Shown: positions 17,403-24,991 of the stretch, one piece after another
Position numbering within the stretch: the stretch's first letter is position 1
Layout: every line of letters begins with the position of its first letter
Source: Microcaldota archaeon
GTDB lineage: Archaea > Micrarchaeota > Micrarchaeia > Micrarchaeales > Micrarchaeaceae
Assembly (NCBI GenBank): GCA_021801385.1
Contig: JAJYYC010000022.1
Location: 1 to 48,229, forward strand
Length of the DNA stretch: 48,229 bases
Direction of reading: 5' to 3'
Made by a program: the position numbers and the translations under genes
Notes under the pieces: model-generated
What the model saw: the letters and a program-made list of their open reading frames with translations, nothing else
Databases searched by the model: none
What the model was told of the DNA's origin: nothing

Positions 17403-18116
17403 TTAGAGCTGTGTGGCGAGTGCGCCCTTCTGATCCATCCTTGTCTGCGTGATTGACCTAGCATTTTTACTCTTTCCGATTGAACTTATTTCTTGCGAGC
17501 CCTTTCTTATCTCATTCATTATATTATTGCGTTCGTAGTATGGTATGAATAGCACTAGGAACGACGTTAAACCCATCAGGTGCACCACCATGCTTGATGA
17601 ACCGAAGTAGGAGAGGAATATAAACACCGCGAGGATTATGAGCAGCACGCTGAGTATCGTGAACATGAATCTTCCGTAGAGATGCGCTACATGCTCCTTG
17701 TTCTCTATATAGACCTCCATTGATATGATAAATGCGGCGAAGAATGCCAATGTTATTATTGATGTGCCCAATGATATACCATAGTCTGCATACCCCTTGT
17801 AATAAAGGATAGAGCCTATTGATTTCATGTAGCTTGCGGCTATGCCCATAAGGAATACAGCCCTGAGTGAGCATTTTTTCATAAACGCGCGGTTGAAGTT
17901 CTTAAGATATATTCCTACAAGGAATATGAGAACCGCGGGCAGTACCAGATTGTAGCCGAGATGGCCTTCTGTTGACATGTTGAATGGTGACGATATGAAA
18001 AGCCCCAATTCCGTTGTGTTGTGGAAGTAGTATGTGAAGTAGAGCGCAAGCGCTACAAAGATTATGCTGGCCGCTATTGGTTTAAGTACATTGATTATGT
18101 TCTGCCGACGGGTCAT
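17403..18116 (-). CDS. Unknown polytopic membrane protein
   Basis: This is a 237-aa protein with about six membrane helices, including IIFVALALYFTYYF, LVLPAVLIFLVGIYL, IITLAFFAAFIISMEV, FTILSVLLIILAVFIFL and MGLTSFLVLFIPYY. A hydrophilic C-terminal tail of about 35 residues is rich in Arg, Lys, Ser and Gln. I do not recognise the family, and there are no obvious catalytic motifs. It ends 11 bp from the convergent 70-aa gene. The ATG lies within a TGATG context; no strong ribosome-binding motif is visible. Confidence 0.75.
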   Translation of the reverse strand: MTRRQNIINVLKPIAASIIFVALALYFTYYFHNTTELGLFISSPFNMSTEGHLGYNLVLPAVLIFLVGIYLKNFNRAFMKKCSLRAVFLMGIAASYMKSIGSILYYKGYADYGISLGTSIITLAFFAAFIISMEVYIENKEHVAHLYGRFMFTILSVLLIILAVFIFLSYFGSSSMVVHLMGLTSFLVLFIPYYERNNIMNEIRKGSQEISSIGKSKNARSITQTRMDQKGALATQL

Positions 18117-18229
18117 CAGCCTAATAGCGCATCATACGTTTTTAAGGTTTTGTGTTACTGACATGTTAGCGGCCGCGGTGGTTCTACCTGCAGATAAGAT
18201 ATTTATATTGCCTTTGATTCATTTTTTAC

Positions 18230-18724
18230 ATGCATAAGTTTTTTAGAGAGTATGTGAACCCCGACCCAAACAAGCGGAGCAATTCTGGCGAGTTTGTTAA
18301 TGTTGTTAACGCACACGCGAGTACGTTACTTGCGTATTGCCTTTCTAAGGCGTCCAAAAGGCTCGTATATAGATGCAACGTCGAAGAACACGGTAGAGAC
18401 AACAATGGCCAGTATATTTATACACGCATAAGCGTTCAGAGCGGATCAGATTCGATAATAAAACCTAATACCATAGTAAGATGCGGACGCATGATATTCA
18501 TGCAGGACGCAAGAGTCGCGGAGGTCTATACACATACGAAGAAGAGCGGAAGGCCTTCTGTCAGGATAACGCTTTTTGATGATGAGATTCCTGGTCGCTT
18601 CCCTAATATGTTCATGCAGATTTTCGGATATGTTGACCCCAAACCGATAGACGCCACCGATGCTGTTCTTGCGGTAAAGGAGCTGCTACGCGGTGTCGCA
18701 ACATTAAGAGTCAAACACGCATAG
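18230..18724 (+). CDS. Unknown 164-aa basic soluble protein
   Basis: This cytoplasmic protein is rich in Arg, Val and Asp with no membrane segment. Recognisable stretches are NVVNAHASTLLAYCLSKAS near the start and PSVRITLFDDEIPGRFPNMF in the middle, suggesting an alpha/beta fold. No known family recognised. A TTTATAT box sits about 25-30 bp before the ATG with no ribosome-binding motif, so the transcript is probably leaderless. It stands alone, 78 bp ahead of the secreted protein at 18803. Confidence 0.65.
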   Translation: MHKFFREYVNPDPNKRSNSGEFVNVVNAHASTLLAYCLSKASKRLVYRCNVEEHGRDNNGQYIYTRISVQSGSDSIIKPNTIVRCGRMIFMQDARVAEVYTHTKKSGRPSVRITLFDDEIPGRFPNMFMQIFGYVDPKPIDATDAVLAVKELLRGVATLRVKHA

Positions 18725-18793
18725 CACCATCTCTGTATTTCATTCAAATTCGACATGCAGTAGGAATATATATTTCCCAACCCATATTTTAGT

Positions 18794-18805
18794 GGTGATA
18801 TTCTG
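18794..18805 (+). promoter_or_regulatory. Ribosome-binding site GGTG-ATATT-CTG that decides a start
   Basis: GGTG at 18794 is followed by five bases and CTG at 18803. Starting there creates a complete signal peptide, whereas the first in-frame ATG at 18869 would delete it. A TATATATTT box lies at about 18765-18774. Confidence 0.6.
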
Positions 18806-19345
18806 TCTGGTTCAAAAAGCATTAACAGGTTAGCCGCATACGCAGTTGCAGGCGTTGCAGTTACCGGTATGCTCAGGACAAACACCTCAGGTACCGCTTA
18901 CGCCAACCCTAATTTCAACGTTTACAACGGCACAACAATTGGCACAGGCAGCAGATCAAATCCTGTGCCCGTATGGGAGGGCTGGAAGGGCCCAAATAAA
19001 TATTATCTCTTTTCAGCCTCTCATCTTGAGACCGCTAATCGGGTTACAAGCATAGATGACCTCAACAGTTACAACCGTGCGCTATTCGGCCAAAACCTTT
19101 CTGGTCCTTACTCAGGCATGCTGCGCCAGGTGCAAAAATACCAATCACAGCTTCCGCCTAAACCCAAGGTTAAACCAGAACAGACGCCATCAATGCCAAT
19201 AATTGCGCTGCCTAAAATAAACTCTGACGAGCACTTTATGAATATCTCCCAGACTGACTATAACATTATCGTTCTCGCAGGGGAGCTTGCCGCATTCTGG
19301 GGGCTTCTCTGGACCATAGGTAAAATGAAGAAGCTCCGTGAGTGA
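18803..19345 (+). CDS. Secreted or bitopic unknown protein, CTG start
   Basis: From CTG the protein is 180 aa and begins with a classic signal: basic start (SGSKSINR), hydrophobic core (LAAYAVAGVAVTGML) and a possible cleavage site after SGTAYA. The mature part is Asn/Thr/Gly-rich, then Pro/Lys-rich (PPKPKVKPEQTPSMP). A C-terminal hydrophobic segment (IIVLAGELAAFWGLLWTIG) followed by KMKKLRE probably anchors it to the membrane. Starting at the ATG at 18869 would remove the signal, which argues for the CTG. Family unknown. It ends two bases before the convergent cysS stop. Confidence 0.72.
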   Translation: MSGSKSINRLAAYAVAGVAVTGMLRTNTSGTAYANPNFNVYNGTTIGTGSRSNPVPVWEGWKGPNKYYLFSASHLETANRVTSIDDLNSYNRALFGQNLSGPYSGMLRQVQKYQSQLPPKPKVKPEQTPSMPIIALPKINSDEHFMNISQTDYNIIVLAGELAAFWGLLWTIGKMKKLRE

Positions 19346-19347
19346 GT

Positions 19348-20826
19348 CTATATTTTTCTTGCTTTCTGCCCATCCTTAGTGTCATCGATCGCAATCCCCT
19401 GCGATGCCAGTTGATCCCTTATTCGGTCCGAGGTCTTGTAGTCACCTGACTTTCTTGCCATATTACGCTCTTCGATGAGCGCCTTCTGCGCTTCTGTCAG
19501 TTTCAGATCCCTTCCTTCACCTGTGAGTATGCCGAGCACGCCTGCGATATCCATTATCGCTCTTTCCGCTCTCTCTTTTGAACTTCTACTTATGCCCAAC
19601 GGCGCACGCCTGTTTATGCTTGCTGCTATCTCAAATATCGCCTTTATCGCACCAGGCGTATTGAAGTCATCATCCATCGACTCCTCGAACTCTTTCAAGG
19701 CCGCGGATATCTCTTTTTCCATGTCATCCATGTCCAATTCCTTTGCGGACCTTAACGTCTCAAGCGACCCGTATAAACGGTCCAGCTGTGCCTTCGACTG
19801 GTCCATGGTCTTCATGGAAAAGTCGATCGGGCTCCTGTAGTGTGCGTTTATGAATGTCATCCTTAGCGTCTCTCCTGTGTATAGTTTAAGGAGCGAATCC
19901 ACTGTTGTGAAATTCTTGAGCGATTTAGACATCTTCTTACCGTCAACAGTAAGCAGTCCCGTATGAACCCAGTATCTCACCATCGGCCGCTTTCCGCTCA
20001 CGGATTCCATCTGGGCTATCTCACACTCGTGGTGTGGGAATATTAGATCAAGGCCGCCGCCATGTATGTCGTATTGCACGCCCAGGTATTTCTCCGCTAT
20101 CGCAGTGTCCTCTATGTGCCAGCCAGGCCTTCCGTACATTGATATTGAGATCAGGCCGTCTGATGCCTTTGCGACCTGCTCCGAACCTTCGCCCATAAGC
20201 CTTTCTGCTGTTATCCCTTCGCCAATACGTATATCCGCATCGAACGCCCATGATGGATCGCTACCTTTAGGGGTGCGCTTCCATATGGAGAAGTCGTGCG
20301 GGCTGCGCTTGGTCCGGTCCGGTTCTATCCTGTGCCTGCTGAGCTCCTCAGGATTCTGTCCAGATAGCTTACCGTAGTCCTTGAACATGTTTATGTCATA
20401 GTATATGCCGGTCTCCGTGATATATGCGGAACCGTTCTCCAAGAGCCGTATAACCTGGTTCTTTATCTCCTTTATGTGGTCATGTGCGCGCTCGTATCGG
20501 TCTACGTTTGTTATGCCGATGCGCACCATGCAATGCTTGAACTGGGCCTCGTATTTCCGCGCTATGTCTATCGGTTTGGTGTTCTCGTCTGCTGCCCGCT
20601 TTATGATCTTATCATCCACGTCTGTGATATTTATTAGCATTGTCAGGTCATATCCATGGTATCTGATCCATCTTGCCATAACGTCAGATGAGATATATGT
20701 CTTCGCATGACCTATGTGGGTGCTATCATATACGGTTGGGCCGCATACAAACATCTTAACGTTTTTATCTATTGGTTTGAAGAGTTGCTTCTTGCGGCTT
20801 AATGTGTCATATATGTGCAGCGCCAT
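19348..20826 (-). CDS. cysS: Cysteinyl-tRNA synthetase
   Basis: This 492-aa class I synthetase charges tRNA-Cys. It has [15 protein letters not shown] (Cys28 and HIGH at 37-40) and KKMSKS at 297-302. In the E. coli enzyme zinc is held by C28, C209, H234 and E238. Here the second position reads WHIED (Asp240 instead of Cys), while the HHENE motif reads HHECE, bringing a Cys at 268 next to E269. This may be a ligand swap or loss of zinc. An insertion of about 35-40 residues (about 195-231) precedes GRPGWHIED. The C-terminus carries the usual helical anticodon-binding region. It lies four bases after ispF on the same strand, so the two are co-transcribed. A tRNA-Cys gene is at 36970-37040. Confidence 0.95.
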   Translation of the reverse strand: MALHIYDTLSRKKQLFKPIDKNVKMFVCGPTVYDSTHIGHAKTYISSDVMARWIRYHGYDLTMLINITDVDDKIIKRAADENTKPIDIARKYEAQFKHCMVRIGITNVDRYERAHDHIKEIKNQVIRLLENGSAYITETGIYYDINMFKDYGKLSGQNPEELSRHRIEPDRTKRSPHDFSIWKRTPKGSDPSWAFDADIRIGEGITAERLMGEGSEQVAKASDGLISISMYGRPGWHIEDTAIAEKYLGVQYDIHGGGLDLIFPHHECEIAQMESVSGKRPMVRYWVHTGLLTVDGKKMSKSLKNFTTVDSLLKLYTGETLRMTFINAHYRSPIDFSMKTMDQSKAQLDRLYGSLETLRSAKELDMDDMEKEISAALKEFEESMDDDFNTPGAIKAIFEIAASINRRAPLGISRSSKERAERAIMDIAGVLGILTGEGRDLKLTEAQKALIEERNMARKSGDYKTSDRIRDQLASQGIAIDDTKDGQKARKI

Positions 20827-20830
20827 ACGC

Positions 20831-21319
20831 TCATTCCTTCTTTATGAGCAGCACCGATGCATGCGCATCTATGCACTCCAGCCTTCCTGCCGTTCCGACC
20901 CTCTCACCGGTCTTCGCCTTTATATTTATATTGCTGACCGGTAGTCCCATGACAGATGCTATGCTCCTGCGCATCTGCAATATGTATGGAGCGAGCTTGG
21001 GTTCTTGCGCTATCACAGTAGAATCCACATTAGATATCTCGTATCCATCGTGCTCAGCAAGCCTGCAGGCCTCTTTCAGAAATATCGAACTTGGAACGCC
21101 TTTGTACTTCGGATCCGTGTCCGGAAAGTGGCTCCCAATGTCTCCAAGCGCAAGTGCGCCTATTACCGCATCCGTTATCGCATGCAGCAGCACGTCGGCA
21201 TCGCTGTGGCCCTCAAGACCGAGCCGGTATGGTATCTCTATTCCGCCGATTATCATTTTACGCCCTTCTGCAAGTCGGTGGCGGTCGTGCCCTTCGCCAA
21301 TCCTAATAATCGGCTCCAT
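20831..21319 (-). CDS. ispF: 2-C-methyl-D-erythritol 2,4-cyclodiphosphate synthase
   Basis: IspF cyclises CDP-methylerythritol 2-phosphate to MEcPP in the bacterial/plastid MEP isoprenoid pathway. The 162-aa protein is full length. It keeps the metal site (Asp12 and His14 in GEGHDRH, His38 in EGHSDADV), the ALGDIGSHFPDTDPKYKG segment, NVDSTVIAQEPKL, and the C-terminal INIKAKTGERVG. Archaea make isoprenoids from mevalonate, so an intact ispF is surprising. The ispF-cysS order echoes bacterial ispD-ispF...cysS clusters, which suggests transfer. No other MEP gene is in the window. The ATG has no obvious ribosome-binding motif. The protein is a homotrimer in known cases. Confidence 0.93.
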   Translation of the reverse strand: MEPIIRIGEGHDRHRLAEGRKMIIGGIEIPYRLGLEGHSDADVLLHAITDAVIGALALGDIGSHFPDTDPKYKGVPSSIFLKEACRLAEHDGYEISNVDSTVIAQEPKLAPYILQMRRSIASVMGLPVSNINIKAKTGERVGTAGRLECIDAHASVLLIKKE

Positions 21320-21438
21320 TAAATCGTTCAGATATTAGAACGCAGATATAATAAGGATTTGGTGGCTGTGAACTTGCCATTAGGTCAATCGAATCGACAA
21401 TTATAAGTATTTCATAAGACACCTAAATATATGATAAA

Positions 21439-22692
21439 ATGGCAGGAAACATTGAAAAACAGGCGACAGAATCCGCCAAGGCGGTCTCAGGCATAGAACT
21501 CAGAAAGGATGACACCGCTGATAGTAAATCTAGAGATGCTGGAGTGCGCAGTTTTACCCCTAAAGAAAAATTGACAAGGGAGGAGCTCGAAAGGATGTAT
21601 ATAGAGCAGAGGATGAGCATAAAAAGAATAGCTAATGAGACAGATACTACGCCAAAAACAGTGATAAAGTATCTACGAAGTGCAGGTATAAGAACCCGCA
21701 AAAGCGTTGAGGCAAAGCGGCCAGCTAGTTTTAAGAAGCCGACAGATGATGAGATAAAAGACCTTTATTTACAACAGGGCATCGGCAAAAAAGAGCTGAT
21801 GAAGCGTTTTAGGGTCGGAGGCAAGACCTTAGACCAATGGTTAAAGGAATCAGGGATAAGGAAAAGGACGCCTTCAGAGGCGATGTTGCCGCCATGGTTC
21901 AAAACGCCAGATAAAAAGACGCTCGAGAAATGGTATGTAGAAATTGGCATGAGCGCAAATGCGATTGCAAAAAATATGGGAATTTCTCATGTAACAGTAA
22001 TTAATCTGCTTAAGAAAGCAGGCATAAAGCGCCGCCAGAAAGGCCTGCCTGAAGGATTCGTAAATCCCACCGAAGATGCTCTTAGGGAGATGTATGAAGG
22101 CCAGAGGATGACCAAGAAGAGAATGGCAGAAGTACTAGGAGTTTCAGTAAGCAAAGTTCATAGTATGTTAAAAAAAACAGAGATCAGAATAAGGGGCGTG
22201 TCGGAGGCGAAGTTGCCTAAGGGGTTTGTGAAGCCCACCGATACAGAACTAAAGGATTGGTATGTGGAAGGGCATATGACAGCCAAAGAGATAGCCAAAC
22301 GGCTTAATGTCAGCCCTGGCATAATCTTTAAAATGCTAAAAGATGCAGGCATACAGGTCAGGGGCGTGTCTGAGGCGAAATTGCCGAAGGGGTTTGTGAA
22401 ACCCACCGATACAGAACTAAAGGATTGGTATGTGGAAGGGCATATGACAGCCAAAGAGATAGCCAAACGGCTTAATGTCAGCTCTGAGTTAGTCGTTAAA
22501 ATGTTAAAAGATGCAGACATACAGGTCAGGGGCGTGTCTGAGGCGAAATTGCCGAAGGGGTTTGTGAAGCCCACTGAAGAGGAACTTAATAAGATGCGTG
22601 AAAAGCGCATGAGCATTGTGGATATAGCTAAACAGATCGGGGTTTCCAAAGGGACTGTTGCCAAACTTCTTAAAGATGCTGGGATAAAATGA
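21439..22692 (+). CDS. Protein of seven tandem helix-turn-helix units (candidate modular DNA-binding protein)
   Basis: This is a 417-aa protein. After a charged N-terminus (1-44) come seven units of about 50-56 residues. Each has the order PT-x-x-E-L-x-x-x-Y, a turn helix such as MTAKEIAKRLNVS, a recognition helix and the end LLKDAGI-x-x-R. Linkers of the form GVSEAKLPKGFVKPT join units 4-7. Recognition helices all differ (TPKTVIKYL, GGKTLDQWL, SHVTVINLL, SVSKVHSML, SPGIIFKML, SSELVVKML, SKGTVAKLL). Units 5 and 6 are recent 168-bp duplicates. No catalytic domain is attached, so a DNA-binding role is likely: either regulation, or chromatin or replication binding. It is on its own, with a TATA-like ATTATAAGTATTT about 30-40 bp before the ATG. 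Confidence 0.85.
   Translation: MAGNIEKQATESAKAVSGIELRKDDTADSKSRDAGVRSFTPKEKLTREELERMYIEQRMSIKRIANETDTTPKTVIKYLRSAGIRTRKSVEAKRPASFKKPTDDEIKDLYLQQGIGKKELMKRFRVGGKTLDQWLKESGIRKRTPSEAMLPPWFKTPDKKTLEKWYVEIGMSANAIAKNMGISHVTVINLLKKAGIKRRQKGLPEGFVNPTEDALREMYEGQRMTKKRMAEVLGVSVSKVHSMLKKTEIRIRGVSEAKLPKGFVKPTDTELKDWYVEGHMTAKEIAKRLNVSPGIIFKMLKDAGIQVRGVSEAKLPKGFVKPTDTELKDWYVEGHMTAKEIAKRLNVSSELVVKMLKDADIQVRGVSEAKLPKGFVKPTEEELNKMREKRMSIVDIAKQIGVSKGTVAKLLKDAGIK
22193..22574 (+). repeat. 168-bp tandem repeat (two full units plus the start of a third)
   Basis: GGGGCGTGTC begins at 22193 (with one mismatch at the tenth base), 22361 and 22529, each 168 bp apart. Between the first two units, the linker plus first two helices differ at only four silent positions. 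The five codons 22315-22329 versus 22483-22497 all differ in amino acid. Confidence 0.9.
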
Positions 22693-22822
22693 TCGTTTTG
22701 CTGCTTTCATGAAAGATATATAGAATCAGGCGCATGCCAATATTGACGGCTTGATGCGTTGTATTTTTGCGTTTTTTGGTTTGTCGTCGAAACCGCATTC
22801 GCAACGTATATATACCAGGTCA

Positions 22823-22846
22823 TACTATAATTAGTACCGTATAGTA
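22823..22846. repeat. Inverted repeat TACTATA-N10-TATAGTA upstream of tRNA-Leu
   Basis: Perfect 7-bp arms at 22823-22829 and 22840-22846 lie just upstream of an AAAGATATTTAAC TATA box (about 22847-22859) that fits the tRNA start at 22881. It could be a regulator site or a weak second promoter element; nothing proves function. Confidence 0.35.
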
Positions 22847-22880
22847 AAGATATTTAACAACCATTCAAGAAAATAGATGT

Positions 22881-22978
22881 GCAGGGATGGCGGAGCTTGG
22901 TCAAACGCGGCAGACTCAAGATCTGTTGGCTTAGGCCTACGGGAGTTCAAAAGTCATGAACAAATCTCCCTCCCTGCA
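22881..22978 (+). tRNA. trnL: tRNA-Leu (anticodon CAA) with a 13-nt intron in the T loop
   Basis: The acceptor stem GCAGGGA/TCCCTGC, D-arm (AGCTTGGTCAAA), anticodon stem-loop CAGA-CTCAAGA-TCTG and a long variable arm identify a Leu tRNA reading UUG. The T stem GGGAG/CTCCC encloses 20 nt instead of 7. Removing 13 nt restores TTCAAAT and gives 85 nt, the same length as tRNA-Leu(CAG) in this window. The exact splice point is ambiguous over four registers because AAA flanks both sides; 22951-22963 is one choice. GTTC (22945-22948) can pair with GAAC (22958-22961), with AAA following each strand, resembling a relaxed bulge-helix-bulge. CCA is not encoded. A TATA box lies about 25-30 bp upstream. 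Confidence 0.9.
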
Positions 22979-23005
22979 TCATTTTTCAAAGAATCGGGTG
23001 ATAAG

Positions 23006-23677
23006 ATGGCAAAACCAAGATCAAATAAAAAGACTACAAAGAGCCAAAAGCCGAAACTCAAAGAATCGAAGATGTTTGAGATACCGAATTATGCACAGAC
23101 TGAGGAGTTCACCAGCTCGGCCGCATGCGCAATGATGGCGCTCAAATACCTTAACAGCGGCATGAAGCTCAGGAAGGAGCTTGAATTCGAAATATGGCAG
23201 GAAGCGGTCCATGGCAGCACATGGCACGGCTCCAGATATGGCATAGCGTATGCGCTTGCAAAGCGCGGAGCGAAGCCGCACATACTCACCAACGTAAAGG
23301 ATGAGGGCTACGAGAAGAGGCTTGCAGTATATGAGGGCATAAACCTTGACACACTATCAGCATCTTTCAATGAGGTGAAGAAGAAGGCGGAGGATCTGAA
23401 GGTCAAAGAGGAGTACGGGATAACCACACTCAACACCATCAGGAAGCAGCTCAACGCAGGCAGGATCCCGATAGTGCTCGTCAATGGAAGCGTACTCAAC
23501 TCATACCTTGAACCTGGCCCGCACTGGGTTGTTGTCAAGGGATATGACAAAGACACATTCTACATAAACGACCCTTACTCTGACAGCACGATAGCGATGG
23601 AGCCTGATGTGTTCAAGGGTGCGATCGGTTTCGAAAACGAATACAGCACGATAAGCGTTAGCGCAAGGAAGAGCTAG
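23006..23677 (+). CDS. Peptidase C39-like protein, probably without the catalytic Cys
   Basis: This 223-aa soluble protein begins with a Lys-rich tail. It then has EIPNYAQTEEFTSSAACAMMALKYL, the helix that in C39-like papain-fold proteins normally reads T-C-G-P-A; here Ser-Ser-Ala replaces Cys-Gly-Pro. The later parts of the fold remain: GSRYGIAYALAKRGAKPHIL, LNAGRIPIVLVNGSVLN, His in GPHWVVVKGYD and Asp in FYINDPY. The His/Asp pair is thus kept while the nucleophile appears to be Ser or lost. It may be a binding protein, a transferase-like member or an atypical hydrolase. GGTGATAAG precedes the ATG with the usual five-base spacing. The longer frame into the tRNA is not real. Confidence 0.72.
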   Translation: MAKPRSNKKTTKSQKPKLKESKMFEIPNYAQTEEFTSSAACAMMALKYLNSGMKLRKELEFEIWQEAVHGSTWHGSRYGIAYALAKRGAKPHILTNVKDEGYEKRLAVYEGINLDTLSASFNEVKKKAEDLKVKEEYGITTLNTIRKQLNAGRIPIVLVNGSVLNSYLEPGPHWVVVKGYDKDTFYINDPYSDSTIAMEPDVFKGAIGFENEYSTISVSARKS

Positions 23678-23743
23678 TAGCTTAAATATTCTTTTGATTT
23701 TGACAGGTTAGTTTGGACAGCCCTAAGGTTTTAAGTGGATAAA

Positions 23744-24955
23744 ATGGATGATCCTGTTAGTCTGAAAAACGAGATAGCAGAACGGCTTGCCGCGCTTGAC
23801 AGCGCAAGCCAAGAGGATATAAAGAAACTGATGATCTTGGCAAAAAGAATGGACAGACATTCATTGGATGCTAATACATCGCAATACTTGGCCGCTGCGG
23901 ATATAATGGGCCGATTTGGCATCACAGAGCATTGCTGGTCTAGCGTTTCTAATTTTGTGAAAAAGGCTGTTTATGCGAAAAAGATAGGCATGCCTTTCGA
24001 AAAATTCATAAGTATTACAGCGGTTTATCCTGTACTGTTGAACAAAAGCGTAGAAGGGCTCGAAGAGAGACGAAGGAGCCTGGGTATGGCAAAAGATGAA
24101 TTCGGACGATTGATCATAAAATTTCCAAATGTGATAAATGCAGGCATTGGTAAATTCAGGGACGCGAGGATTCACCTGGGATTAGGCATAGACGATTACA
24201 GGAAGCTCATGACAAAATTCCCTAGACTTATAAGCTATAGCAATGAGCGATTTGACGATATAAAGAGATACTTTAATCTTAATGACAATGAATTCAGGAG
24301 ACTGTTGCATAGATTTCCGCAGATAGTCAGCTTTGGCATCGCTAAGCTTGAGGATAAGCGGGCATATTTAGGGTTAGATACAGAGGAGTTCAGAACTGTT
24401 GTCTTAAAGGCTCCTCAAATAATCGGTTTAAGCTTCAAAAACCTTGAGGAGAAAAGAGAGTACCTGAATATTAGCAAAGAGGAATTCAGGAATCTGATCT
24501 TGGGCCTTCCAACCATAATTTTCTTTAGTAGGGAAAATATGGATCAGAAGTTCAGGTTTTATGAATCAAGGATAGGTATCAGAAGAGAAGAAATAATCGG
24601 TTATACATGCAGCAAAGGGGCAAAACAGAAAGATGCTTCAGCCGATCATCAAGTCAGATTTAGTAGGGTGTGCATGTCCTATGCTTTGCATGGCAGGGTG
24701 ATGCCCAGATATGTGACCTACAGGCATATGCTCAGAAAGAAGGGCATGGATTTCAATCCTGACAAGTTTTTGGGCATCGTGAAACGTAATGAAAGCGATT
24801 TCATATCGCAGATAGATCATAGGCTGCGCGATAAATCTCTCGAAAGCGATGCGAAAGTAGAGAGTCTAAAGCCTTATTATGAACGCGCAAAGCATCTATG
24901 CGAGCTTATGAGGAAACGCGGTAGTACAACTTTGAGATCTGTCCAGGCGAACTAA
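23744..24955 (+). CDS. mTERF-like helical repeat protein
   Basis: This is a protein of about 403 aa. After an N-terminal helical region come at least six units of exactly 32 residues (residues about 98-290, numbering from the in-frame GTG at 23735). Examples begin FPRLISYSNERFDDI, FPQIVSFGIAKLEDK and APQIIGLSFKNLEEK, each followed by a helix such as LGLDTEEFRTVVLK. The pattern (hydrophobic-P-x-hydrophobic-hydrophobic, then L..KR.YLgl, then eEfr.li) is that of the mitochondrial transcription termination factor (mTERF) family, whose superhelix binds nucleic acid. The C-terminal 110 residues (PRYVTYRHMLRKKGMDF) also fit the family's end. It may bind DNA or RNA for transcription or RNA processing (inference). 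ATG 23744 or GTG 23735 can be the start; GTGGAT precedes the ATG. Confidence 0.75.
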   Translation: MDDPVSLKNEIAERLAALDSASQEDIKKLMILAKRMDRHSLDANTSQYLAAADIMGRFGITEHCWSSVSNFVKKAVYAKKIGMPFEKFISITAVYPVLLNKSVEGLEERRRSLGMAKDEFGRLIIKFPNVINAGIGKFRDARIHLGLGIDDYRKLMTKFPRLISYSNERFDDIKRYFNLNDNEFRRLLHRFPQIVSFGIAKLEDKRAYLGLDTEEFRTVVLKAPQIIGLSFKNLEEKREYLNISKEEFRNLILGLPTIIFFSRENMDQKFRFYESRIGIRREEIIGYTCSKGAKQKDASADHQVRFSRVCMSYALHGRVMPRYVTYRHMLRKKGMDFNPDKFLGIVKRNESDFISQIDHRLRDKSLESDAKVESLKPYYERAKHLCELMRKRGSTTLRSVQAN

Positions 24956-24991
24956 CCTGTAGTGCTTTCTATATTCTTGTCGATGCATAAT

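Noticed and set aside
22193-22574. Regular direct repeats as a possible CRISPR array
   Set aside because: Units are 168 bp, without short repeats and unique spacers, and are in frame within a coding gene.
22877-23005. N-terminal extension of the C39-like gene
   Set aside because: The extra frame is the tRNA-Leu gene; GGTGATAAG-ATG at 23006 gives the proper start.
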